Positions 1 to 5,173 of a stretch of DNA of 5,173 nt are shown piece by piece. The position numbers and the translations under genes were made by a program. The DNA is taken from positions 1-5,173 of the forward strand of contig JAJCYJ010000199.1 of NCBI GenBank assembly GCA_029262975.1, written 5' to 3'. Each line of letters begins with the position of its first letter. The first letter of the stretch is position 1. Below the pieces are notes generated by a model. It had not been told where the DNA came from and did not search any database. It worked only from the letters and a program-made list of their open reading frames with translations. This stretch comes from Saprospiraceae bacterium (GTDB taxonomy: Bacteria; Bacteroidota; Bacteroidia; Chitinophagales; Saprospiraceae).

Positions 1-683
1 ACTTTGGTCTTGCGATTTTCGAGCGCTTTTATTGCCGCCTCACTGAATGATACAGGCGATAATCCCGGAGGTGCGCTCAGGCATTTTTGAGTGCCTGAAT
101 ATATAGCATCAATTTGCCATTCATCAACTTTCAGTTGAGCACCACAATATGATGTCACGGCATCTACAACTAATAAGGCTCCCGCATCATGTGTATACTT
201 GCTGATTGCTTCGAGGGGTTGAAGCACTCCTGTTGATGTTTCTGCGTGGACGATAGCTACAATCTTAGGATTATCCACCTTGTCAAGCGCCGCTTTTACT
301 TGTTCCGGATCGATCGATTCGCCCCAGGGCGCTTCTACCTTAGTTACTTTAGCACCGCATCGCTCTGCAATATCCGCCATACGTCCCCCAAAGACACCAT
401 GTATGCATATAACAGCTTCATCTCCGGGCTCAAGGAGATTTACTAAGCATGTTTCCATACCGGCGCTTCCAGGTGCTGATACTACAAAAGTGAGATAGTT
501 GTCAGTCTGGAAAGTCTGTTGTGTCATATATTTTATGTCATCCATAATATCTACAAACTCTGGATCCAGGTGGCCGATCAGTGGTGTCGCCATGGCTTTC
601 AGCACCCTGGGATGGGCGTCACTTGGTCCGGGGCCCATCAATATTCTCTTACTTGTATTAAGTGGTTTTGTATGCTGCATCAT
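1..683 (-). CDS. Class V PLP aminotransferase, alanine/serine-glyoxylate aminotransferase-like (C-terminus cut by window edge)
   Basis: This cytosolic pyridoxal-phosphate enzyme would move an amino group from alanine or serine (or a related donor) to glyoxylate, giving glycine. The 227 visible residues hold the family landmarks in order: MGPGPSDAHPRV near residues 16-27 at the start of the fold, SAPGSAGME at 69-77 (cofactor phosphate loop), HAETSTG at 146-152, VVDAVTS at 172-178 with Asp174 expected to contact the pyridine nitrogen, and SGTQKCLSAPPGL at 196-208, where Lys200 (codon 86-84) is the expected Schiff-base lysine. Family members are usually 360-390 residues, so about 40% is missing beyond the left edge. 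I chose the tandem ATG at 683/680; the frame stays open upstream to a TAG, but only non-ATG codons (one TTG) lie between. There is no Shine-Dalgarno sequence. It is divergent from the 832 gene. The family is clear, but substrate choice (alanine, serine, or ureidoglycine as in purine breakdown) cannot be settled from these motifs. Confidence 0.93.
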   Translation of the reverse strand, partial: MMQHTKPLNTSKRILMGPGPSDAHPRVLKAMATPLIGHLDPEFVDIMDDIKYMTQQTFQTDNYLTFVVSAPGSAGMETCLVNLLEPGDEAVICIHGVFGGRMADIAERCGAKVTKVEAPWGESIDPEQVKAALDKVDNPKIVAIVHAETSTGVLQPLEAISKYTHDAGALLVVDAVTSYCGAQLKVDEWQIDAIYSGTQKCLSAPPGLSPVSFSEAAIKALENRKTK

Positions 684-831
684 TTCTTTTACATCTTGAG
701 TTTGCAAAATAGGATTTTTATGTATTGCGGAATTTATAGGTAGCTATAGTTTATGCGGCATTTTCTTTTTTGACACTAAGCCAGTGAAGAATATGCAGGC
801 TTTTGATTAGATTAACATCAAATTCAACAAA
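684..831. other. Divergent intergenic spacer
   Basis: This 148-bp spacer separates the minus-strand aminotransferase from the plus-strand membrane protein gene and must hold both promoters. Neither start has a Shine-Dalgarno sequence: the aminotransferase follows an A-rich run (gtaaaagaa) and the membrane gene follows aattcaacaaa. No perfect Bacteroidota-type TAnnTTTG element is seen in either direction; the minus strand has TATTTTG about 30 bases before the aminotransferase start, one base short of it. Confidence 0.6.
770..797 (+). promoter_or_regulatory. Possible promoter for the 832 gene
   Basis: A perfect TTGACA at 770-775 is followed after 16 bases by TATGCA at 792-797, about 35 bases before the ATG at 832. 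This resembles a general sigma-70 promoter rather than the TTG/TAnnTTTG pattern known for Bacteroidota. If the host belongs to that phylum the match may be chance, so confidence is low. Confidence 0.25.
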
Positions 832-1368
832 ATGAAAAAACTAATAATAGGTTCTTTAGTAGGCGGCTTAATCTTGTTTATATGGCAATTTATGTCTTAT
901 GGCTTGCTCGATCTTCATTATTCACAGATGGCCTATACACCTGCGCAGGAAGAACTTATGGATGCAATGACCGGTGCTGATCTTCAACCTGGAGAATATT
1001 ATATGATACGCGCTCCGAAAGAAAATCCAGAGCAGCAAGCGGCACTCATGGAAGAACGGATCGGAAAACCCTGGGCAATGGTGCAATATCACTCAGCTCT
1101 AGAGCATAACATGGGCATGAACATGATCAGGGCGCTAATCATTGATTTCCTGGCCGTCATGATTTTATGTTGGATCCTGCTAAATTTTGCAAATCTGGAT
1201 ATGAAAACCGCTGTTTTGGGTTCTGTAGGGACAGGAGTTATGGGATATTTGGCCATTAATTATCTGGACTCAATATGGTTTCAGACCAATAGCTTGCCAG
1301 ATCTTTTAGACGCAATCCTACCCTGGACTTTGATCGGTTGCTGGTTAGGATGGTGGTTAAAAAGATGA
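832..1368 (+). CDS. Four-helix integral membrane protein of unknown function, 178 aa
   Basis: I do not recognise a named family. The protein starts with MKK and a hydrophobic helix at about residues 4-22, rich in Gly, Leu and Ile, which could be a signal anchor. A hydrophilic, Glu- and Gln-rich segment of about 75 residues follows (roughly 24-97), with several Met and His residues. Three more hydrophobic segments come at about 98-119, 125-145 (Gly-rich) and 157-176, ending in a Trp-rich WLGWWLKR tail. Four membrane passes would put both termini on the same side and the 75-residue loop on the other, most likely facing the periplasm. The ATG at 832 is the first start after an in-frame TAG at 808-810, and the leader is A-rich with no Shine-Dalgarno sequence. 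Neighbours give no functional hint: it diverges from the aminotransferase and converges on the S74 gene. It looks like a real gene because hydrophobicity is organised in helix-length blocks. Function is unknown. Confidence 0.8.
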   Translation: MKKLIIGSLVGGLILFIWQFMSYGLLDLHYSQMAYTPAQEELMDAMTGADLQPGEYYMIRAPKENPEQQAALMEERIGKPWAMVQYHSALEHNMGMNMIRALIIDFLAVMILCWILLNFANLDMKTAVLGSVGTGVMGYLAINYLDSIWFQTNSLPDLLDAILPWTLIGCWLGWWLKR

Positions 1369-1392
1369 GGGATAGTAAATAAACAAATCTTG

Positions 1393-1449
1393 AGCTATTC
1401 GTTGTTTTAAAACACAATTCCTGTTTTGGTCTTATGATCAGGAATAGCT
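1393..1449. repeat. Two mutually exclusive stem-loops after the 832 gene
   Basis: AGCTATTC at 1393-1400 is the exact reverse complement of GAATAGCT at 1442-1449. ATTCCTG at 1417-1423 is the exact reverse complement of CAGGAAT at 1439-1445, with a 15-base loop. The two right arms overlap at 1442-1445, so only one stem can form at a time. The structure starts about 25 bases after the stop codon of the 832 gene and could end or protect its transcript. There is no proper T-run after it, so a terminator call would be weak. Confidence 0.4.
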
Positions 1450-1511
1450 GCATGCTTTTGCTATTGGGGCATCAACTTCAATGCAATCATGCTCTTAATT
1501 TCTGCCATTCA

Positions 1512-1692
1512 AACCTGGATTATGCATTGGAATGTCTATTACGAGCTGAAATAGCTGCAAAATCAGGCACGTCCATCGATTTTGATTCTCACCACAGTGG
1601 TGACTATGTTTGCGAGTCAAAATCACAGTAGAGCACCTTATTTTATTACTCTTTCAACTCTCATCACGAAAACCTAAAGCATAATCCAGGTT
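1512..1692. repeat. 181-bp imperfect inverted repeat, MITE-like or large hairpin element
   Basis: The ends are perfect 14-bp inverted repeats: AACCTGGATTATGC at 1512-1525 and GCATAATCCAGGTT at 1679-1692. Moving inward the complementarity continues: 1543-1567 against 1636-1660 matches at 18 of 25 positions, 1578-1588 against 1614-1624 at 10 of 11, and 1589-1595 against 1597-1603 at 7 of 7. The outer and middle pairs share almost the same centre (1602 and 1601), so this is one long palindrome and not scattered repeats. Complementarity stops abruptly outside the 14-bp ends. A CCAT copy sits exactly three bases outside each end (1505-1508 and 1696-1699), a weak candidate for a target duplication. 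It has no coding capacity. It could be a non-autonomous mobile element, a bidirectional terminator for the two converging genes, or a structured RNA. Confidence 0.65.
1578..1624. repeat. Core nested hairpin of the large inverted repeat
   Basis: GATTTTGATTC at 1578-1588 pairs with GAGTCAAAATC at 1614-1624 with one mismatch. Inside lies the near-palindrome TCACCACAGTGGTGA at 1589-1603, seven paired bases around a single central A, followed by ten unpaired bases (1604-1613). The asymmetric bulge means the inner hairpin stacks directly on the left arm of the outer stem. A one-base loop is too tight for RNA, so two or more inner pairs would open, or the site could work as double-stranded DNA bound by a dimer. 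Confidence 0.55.
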
Positions 1693-1708
1693 AAACCATA
1701 AATCGACG

Positions 1709-1738
1709 ACTTCAAAATGGACCATATACTTAAAATGG
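1709..1738. repeat. Short direct repeat before the S74 gene's 3' end
   Basis: ACTTCAAAATGG at 1709-1720 and ACTTAAAATGG at 1728-1738 are near-identical copies about 18 bases apart that differ by one inserted C. They lie just past the S74 stop codon, between that gene and the large inverted repeat. The meaning is unknown and chance is possible in AT-rich sequence. Confidence 0.3.
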
Positions 1739-1741
1739 GGG

Positions 1742-2797
1742 TTACATCTTTCTAATTTTTTCTTCTAAGTTGGTTAGCCGTTGATTGAGTCGCTCATATT
1801 CGGATAACTTGGATTTCAAATCAAACAGTTCCTTCTGTTGGACCTGTATTAAGTCGTTTTGCTCCTGAATTGATTTTATCAAGACAGGGATGAGCTCCAT
1901 ATAGGAGACATTTAAATAGCCTGGTTCAGCATCTGAGTCACTTTCAGTTCCATTATCAGCATTGCTCGAACTAACTAATTCCGGAATAATTTCAATTAAT
2001 TCCTGGGCAATCAATCCGTAGTTGAGCCCATCGTCTTTCTTATGTTTCCATAAAAAACTTACAGGTCTCATCTTCAGGACTGCATCGAGTCCATAATTTA
2101 AGGGCTGTACATTTTTCTTATATCGTATGTCAGAAGGGCCCTTGAATTCTAGCGCATATACATCATCCCACCAATGATCAGTATGTCCCAAGTCGCGATT
2201 ATGAAAGGTTGGATTTGTATCCTGGGGTTCAAGATTACCCCACATGCGAAAACTTACGGGGGTTGCAAAAAAAAGGAGATTCCCTAATTTCATATCACCA
2301 TTCAGATGAAGGGTGGCGTCTGGACTTGTCGTGCCTATTCCTACTTTACCATTAGCAGCAATAAAAAGATCCGGACCATCGGTGGCATCACCATAAAATC
2401 GTATATCATTAAATCCAACAATCTGATCGACCCCAAAAATATCTGCATCATCCTGCACCCTGATATTTCCATTAACATGAAGTTTCTCGGTCGGGTTAGT
2501 ATTACCAATTCCGAAGTTTCCTGAATTCTTCAAAGTCATTGAGGGTATCGCCTGTATCGTAAAATGAAGATCTCCTGCAATGTTGCTCGAACTGGTACCT
2601 AAATCAAAATCATCGGCGGTTCCGGAGAAGGATCCAATATATCCTCTCGGAAACCCATTTTCTTTCATTTGAAGATACATGTTGGAGCCACCATTAAAGT
2701 CCGCCAGCAATCCATTAGTTGTGCGTTCAACGGCGAAATGTTGCGCATTTAGATGGGCAGTTAAAAGGATCAATAAAAAAATAAAAGATCTTTCCAT
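1742..2797 (-). CDS. Secreted GIGT-repeat protein with C-terminal peptidase S74 (intramolecular chaperone) domain, 351 aa
   Basis: This is an exported fibre-like protein of the kind often labelled tail fiber domain-containing. Residues 1-18 form a signal peptide (hydrophobic FIFLLILLTAHLNA, cleavage likely before Gln19). Two copies of a Bacteroidota linker repeat follow, NFGIGNTNPTEKLHVNG at 94-110 and KVGIGTTSPDATLHLNG at 151-167, both of the form GIGTxxPxxxLHxNG. The S74 domain starts near residue 221 with PSDIRYKKNV: Ser222 is the expected self-cleavage serine, with Lys227 or Lys228 as partner. It continues through MRPVSFLWKH (243-252), YGLIAQELIEIIPELV (260-275) and LNVSYMELIPVLIKSIQE (295-312), then a heptad-like coiled coil to residue 351, a likely trimer stalk. 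In phage relatives this domain folds the trimer and is then cut off before the serine. The ATG at 2797 directly precedes the signal peptide, after an A-rich leader without Shine-Dalgarno. It stands alone, converging on the 832 gene. Its biological target is unknown. Confidence 0.92.
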   Translation of the reverse strand: MERSFIFLLILLTAHLNAQHFAVERTTNGLLADFNGGSNMYLQMKENGFPRGYIGSFSGTADDFDLGTSSSNIAGDLHFTIQAIPSMTLKNSGNFGIGNTNPTEKLHVNGNIRVQDDADIFGVDQIVGFNDIRFYGDATDGPDLFIAANGKVGIGTTSPDATLHLNGDMKLGNLLFFATPVSFRMWGNLEPQDTNPTFHNRDLGHTDHWWDDVYALEFKGPSDIRYKKNVQPLNYGLDAVLKMRPVSFLWKHKKDDGLNYGLIAQELIEIIPELVSSSNADNGTESDSDAEPGYLNVSYMELIPVLIKSIQEQNDLIQVQQKELFDLKSKLSEYERLNQRLTNLEEKIRKM

Positions 2798-2966
2798 TGT
2801 TGTTTTTTATAAAAGGTATGAAAATTATGGCGTTGGCAACCTCTCGATTCTTTATCATCTAAAAATTTATTTAAAAGTGTCTATATATTTTTCGATAATT
2901 CCATATCCGTTTATTATTGTTTCATTTCTTAAATGAATCTGACTTGTGCTTTCTTCTCCAATCAAG

Positions 2967-2993
2967 ATTTAAATTTTTTACCCGGGTTTAAAT
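2967..2993. promoter_or_regulatory. Inverted repeat with CCCGGG core, possible operator
   Basis: ATTTAAA at 2967-2973 and TTTAAAT at 2987-2993 are exact inverted repeats separated by 13 bases. The 8-bp palindrome ACCCGGGT at 2980-2987 overlaps the right side and stands out as the only GC-rich block in the spacer. The site is about 170 bases from each start, so it could bind a regulator of either or both divergent genes. This is inferred from symmetry alone; AT-rich arms arise easily by chance. Confidence 0.3.
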
Positions 2994-3140
2994 AAACATT
3001 AGTAGAAACAGCAATTATCCCAGGCAGTTTTCAATTTCCAGTTACTTAACCGGAGTGTTCGATTTTATATCGGAAACTAAATCACAATTATTATAGATTA
3101 AATAAAGTAGAAGATAAGGAAGATTCATCAACGTTTTTTT

Positions 3141-3148
3141 TATCTTTA
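3141..3148 (+). promoter_or_regulatory. Possible -7 element of the propeller gene
   Basis: TATCTTTA matches the Bacteroidota -7 consensus TAnnTTTG at all but the last base and lies 22 bases before the ATG at 3171, directly after a run of T. No matching TTG element is seen at the usual distance upstream, so the call is weak. Confidence 0.2.
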
Positions 3149-3170
3149 GAATGTTCATCCATACCTAGTC

Positions 3171-5173
3171 ATGAGGGGACTACAGCACTACCTGTTCACC
3201 TTAATATTTCTTGTTGCATTCATTAATATTGCCAATGCTGCTGAAACTCCCCAGTCTATAACGATTGAAGAAAACATAGGGCAACACCCTGGTTCGAGTC
3301 AATACGTTGCCCACGCTGGAAATTTTAGAGTTGGATTTGACAATCAATCTTTTCATATTTATTTCAAAAATGAAAAAAGAGAACTAGAAGAATTATTTAT
3401 TCAATTTATCAATGCCAGCGAAGACGCTAAGCTTGTTCCTATTAATAAGAAAAAGAATAAGCTCAGTTATTTTAACGGACCGGATGCTTCTTCCTGGTTT
3501 GAACATATTCCATCTTTTCAAAAATTAAGATATGACAATATCTATCCAGGAATTGATGTCGTATTTTATGGTAATGAAGCGGGAAATCTGGAGTTTGACT
3601 TTATAATTGATCCGGATGCCGACCCAAACCAAATACAGTTTATAAGTAGTAAAGAGGATGACATCCTGATCTCTGATTCAGGTGATATCCTTCTTCGCAA
3701 TTCGATCAAAATAGAAGCTCCATTTATTTATCAAAATATAGATGGTAAACGGAACAAAATACCAGGTTCATTTATAAAAAAAACCGATGGACGGATTTCT
3801 TTTGCCATCGGAAATTATGATCATTCTATCCCTCTGGTTATCGACCCTATACTTACTTATGCCACTTATTTTGGCGGACCGCCGGCAAGGGAAAATGTTG
3901 CAGATATAGTAGTAGACAAAGAGGGGTATGTGTATATGACGGGTACTTCAGATTTAAGCAATCAATTTTATATCACTAAATTTTTACCCGGCGAACCAGA
4001 TTTTGAGCTTTTGCTGTGGTATGGTACCGGCATAAGTGATACGCAGGCCCGTCATATAATTTTAGATAACGACCAGAACATTATAGTGGATGTGACGACC
4101 CGTGACGTTGGATTACCGCAAGAAAATCCGATTCAAACAGGATTCGGAGGCATCATCGACATTTATCTTATAAAGCACGATCCCTCAGGCAAAAGGATCT
4201 TTGCTACTTATATAGGTGGTGCTTCGGAATTTCCAAATTTCAGCGCTTTGGATTTGCGGGGAAGAGAATATACTTCAGGTATCGTGGTGGATCAAAACAA
4301 TAATGTTTTTCTTTCAGGAGAGACTGACGGAGCGGGATTTCCAACTTCCGGCAATGCTCTTAACACCAGCAACATTGGCAACTGGGATCTTTTTCTTATG
4401 AAATTTAGTCCGATAGGTGCACTTCTTTACTCATCGTTTATTGGTGGGTTTGAAAATGACAGAATTAATACAGGAAGTAACGTTGAAGAAGGACTCGCTA
4501 TTGACAGTCTTAACAGAGTATACCTATTAGGATATACAGAAAATCCGCTCGGCAATTATCCCGGTTCAGCAAATGCTTTTGATAATGCATTTACAGGTGA
4601 TGACAAGCATGTACTTTGCGTATTTGATGCCAATAATTCTACATTTATTTATTCTACTTTTCTTGAAGAATTCAGACCCGCTTTTTTGAAAACTGATCAA
4701 TTAAACAGGGTTCATATGGCAGGCAGAGGTCAGTTGAGTCAACTCGTAAATCCAATCGCAAATAGTGGAGGTCAGTATGCCGCCGTTATGAGTCCACTCA
4801 CTAACCAGATTCATTTCAGCTCTTATATACCATGTGAAGATTGCCAAATAGAAGATATGCACGTCGGTGCTAATAACGACTTATTCTTTGCTGCCGCTGA
4901 CAGAGGCAAACCAGTCATCATCACAGATAGTTTGCCGGAATTTTCTCCCGCTAAAAGAAATGCATATATCGGTCAGATAAATATTTCAAAACCCGAGTTG
5001 GTATTGGGCATGCTCGTCGGGGGCAATGAAAATGATAACCCCGAAGCTATTTTTGTTAATGAGGAAATGACCAATTTATACCTGGCGAATACCACTTTTT
5101 CAACTAACCTTCCAACAACTAATGATGCAGCGACCGCTAATTACCCGGGAAATGGAGATGTTTATGTGGCTAT
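3171..5173 (+). CDS. Secreted DUF7948 and SBBP beta-propeller repeat protein (C-terminus beyond window)
   Basis: The 667 visible residues start with a signal peptide (about 1-23, ending in IANA before AE). Residues 32-225 match the DUF7948 pattern: ENIGQHP at 34-40, YFNGPDASSWF at 100-110, YDNIYPGIDVVFYG at 121-134, LEFDFIIDPDADP at 140-152, and the closing PLVIDPILTYATYFGG at 221-236. SBBP-type blades follow, each built as a TYxGG strand, a VDxxxNVYxxG strand and a closing segment. Clear copies begin near 228, 342, 418 and 611; weaker ones near 280, 492 and 546, which makes seven. Proteins of this type in Bacteroidota are often large surface or secreted proteins carrying a C-terminal type IX secretion or adhesion domain, but that end is not visible here. 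The frame is open throughout. ATG 3171 is the only start, because an in-frame TAG lies at 3147-3149. A CEDC pair at 555-558 is unusual. Ligand and role are unknown. Confidence 0.92.
   Translation, partial: MRGLQHYLFTLIFLVAFINIANAAETPQSITIEENIGQHPGSSQYVAHAGNFRVGFDNQSFHIYFKNEKRELEELFIQFINASEDAKLVPINKKKNKLSYFNGPDASSWFEHIPSFQKLRYDNIYPGIDVVFYGNEAGNLEFDFIIDPDADPNQIQFISSKEDDILISDSGDILLRNSIKIEAPFIYQNIDGKRNKIPGSFIKKTDGRISFAIGNYDHSIPLVIDPILTYATYFGGPPARENVADIVVDKEGYVYMTGTSDLSNQFYITKFLPGEPDFELLLWYGTGISDTQARHIILDNDQNIIVDVTTRDVGLPQENPIQTGFGGIIDIYLIKHDPSGKRIFATYIGGASEFPNFSALDLRGREYTSGIVVDQNNNVFLSGETDGAGFPTSGNALNTSNIGNWDLFLMKFSPIGALLYSSFIGGFENDRINTGSNVEEGLAIDSLNRVYLLGYTENPLGNYPGSANAFDNAFTGDDKHVLCVFDANNSTFIYSTFLEEFRPAFLKTDQLNRVHMAGRGQLSQLVNPIANSGGQYAAVMSPLTNQIHFSSYIPCEDCQIEDMHVGANNDLFFAAADRGKPVIITDSLPEFSPAKRNAYIGQINISKPELVLGMLVGGNENDNPEAIFVNEEMTNLYLANTTFSTNLPTTNDAATANYPGNGDVYVA

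Larger units (their letters stand above)
1369..1741. other. Convergent intergenic region rich in inverted repeats
   Basis: This 373-bp stretch lies between the 3' ends of the 832 gene and the S74 gene. The one open frame, at 1434-1631 on the plus strand, has no family resemblance and overlaps the repeat structure, so I do not call it a gene. The region holds a perfect 12-bp palindrome TGTTTTAAAACA at 1403-1414, a pair of competing stems at 1393-1449, the large inverted repeat at 1512-1692, and a short direct repeat at 1709-1738. No classic GC-rich hairpin with a T-run is seen, so termination of the two converging genes may depend on these structures or on other signals. Confidence 0.7.
2798..3170. 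other. AT-rich divergent spacer between two secreted-protein genes
   Basis: This 373-bp region separates the starts of the S74 gene (minus) and the propeller gene (plus), so it should hold both promoters. It is strongly AT-rich with no credible open frame; the frame at 2679-2936 is the antisense of the S74 gene running into the spacer. No perfect TAnnTTTG element is found on either strand. The clearest structures are the inverted repeat around CCCGGG at 2967-2993 and a run of eight T at 3134-3141 just before the propeller gene. Confidence 0.65.

Noticed and set aside
246..743. Several plus-strand open frames at the left end.
   Set aside because: They are antisense to the well-conserved aminotransferase frame, whose catalytic motifs are all intact.
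1417..1455. Rho-independent terminator for the 832 gene.
   Set aside because: The 7-bp stem is AT-rich with a 15-base loop and no T-run directly follows it, so it does not meet the usual pattern.
1434..1631. Plus-strand 65-codon open frame in the convergent spacer.
   Set aside because: It has no signal, repeat or family feature, an odd Cys/His-rich composition, and is half built from the inverted repeat. The minus-strand frames here are broken by stops.
1512..1696. Possible integron attC site, because GTTAAAC at 1690-1696 fits the GTTRRRY core and the region is a large palindrome.
   Set aside because: The matching RYYYAAC core at the left end is off by one base, the stem is longer than typical attC sites, the 14-bp ends pair perfectly without the usual spacer, and there is no integrase or cassette pattern nearby.
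1742..2797. Prophage or phage-tail cluster suggested by the tail-fibre-type S74 domain.
   Set aside because: The protein has a secretion signal and Bacteroidota-type GIGT repeats, and no phage structural, lysis or integrase gene is present in the window.
2306..2936. Plus-strand open frames across the S74 gene and its upstream region.
   Set aside because: They are antisense to a frame with signal peptide, GIGT repeats and S74 motifs, and have no recognisable content of their own.
4216..4401. Plus-strand 61-codon frame inside the propeller gene.
   Set aside because: It is an out-of-frame shadow of the long open frame that carries the DUF7948 and SBBP motifs.

Overview
The window looks like a piece of a Bacteroidota (Bacteroidetes) chromosome. 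This is inferred, not proven. The supporting signs are a low-to-moderate G+C content, four gene starts that all lack a Shine-Dalgarno sequence and sit behind A-rich leaders (usual in this phylum), and two families common there: a secreted GIGT-repeat protein with a peptidase S74 C-terminus, and a secreted DUF7948/SBBP beta-propeller protein. Nothing marks it as phage or plasmid.

Layout from left to right. A class V PLP aminotransferase of the alanine/serine-glyoxylate type lies on the minus strand and is cut by the left edge (1-683). A 148-bp divergent spacer follows (684-831). A plus-strand 178-residue protein with four predicted membrane segments and no recognised family comes next (832-1368). 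A 373-bp convergent spacer (1369-1741) carries the most striking non-coding structure of the window: a 181-bp imperfect inverted repeat with perfect 14-bp ends. A minus-strand secreted S74 protein follows (1742-2797). A second 373-bp spacer (2798-3170), AT-rich and divergent, holds a small inverted repeat around a CCCGGG core. Finally a large plus-strand secreted propeller protein starts at 3171 and runs off the right edge.

The genes are single units with alternating orientation, so no operon is visible and no shared pathway can be claimed. The aminotransferase is a cytosolic metabolic enzyme. The 178-residue protein is probably in the inner membrane. The last two genes both encode exported proteins with signal peptides and diverge from one spacer, which leaves room for shared control of two surface proteins, but nothing in the sequence proves it. 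I found no tRNA, rRNA, CRISPR array, transposase or integrase. The best candidate for something undescribed is the 181-bp inverted repeat; the coding genes belong to known families except the small membrane protein.
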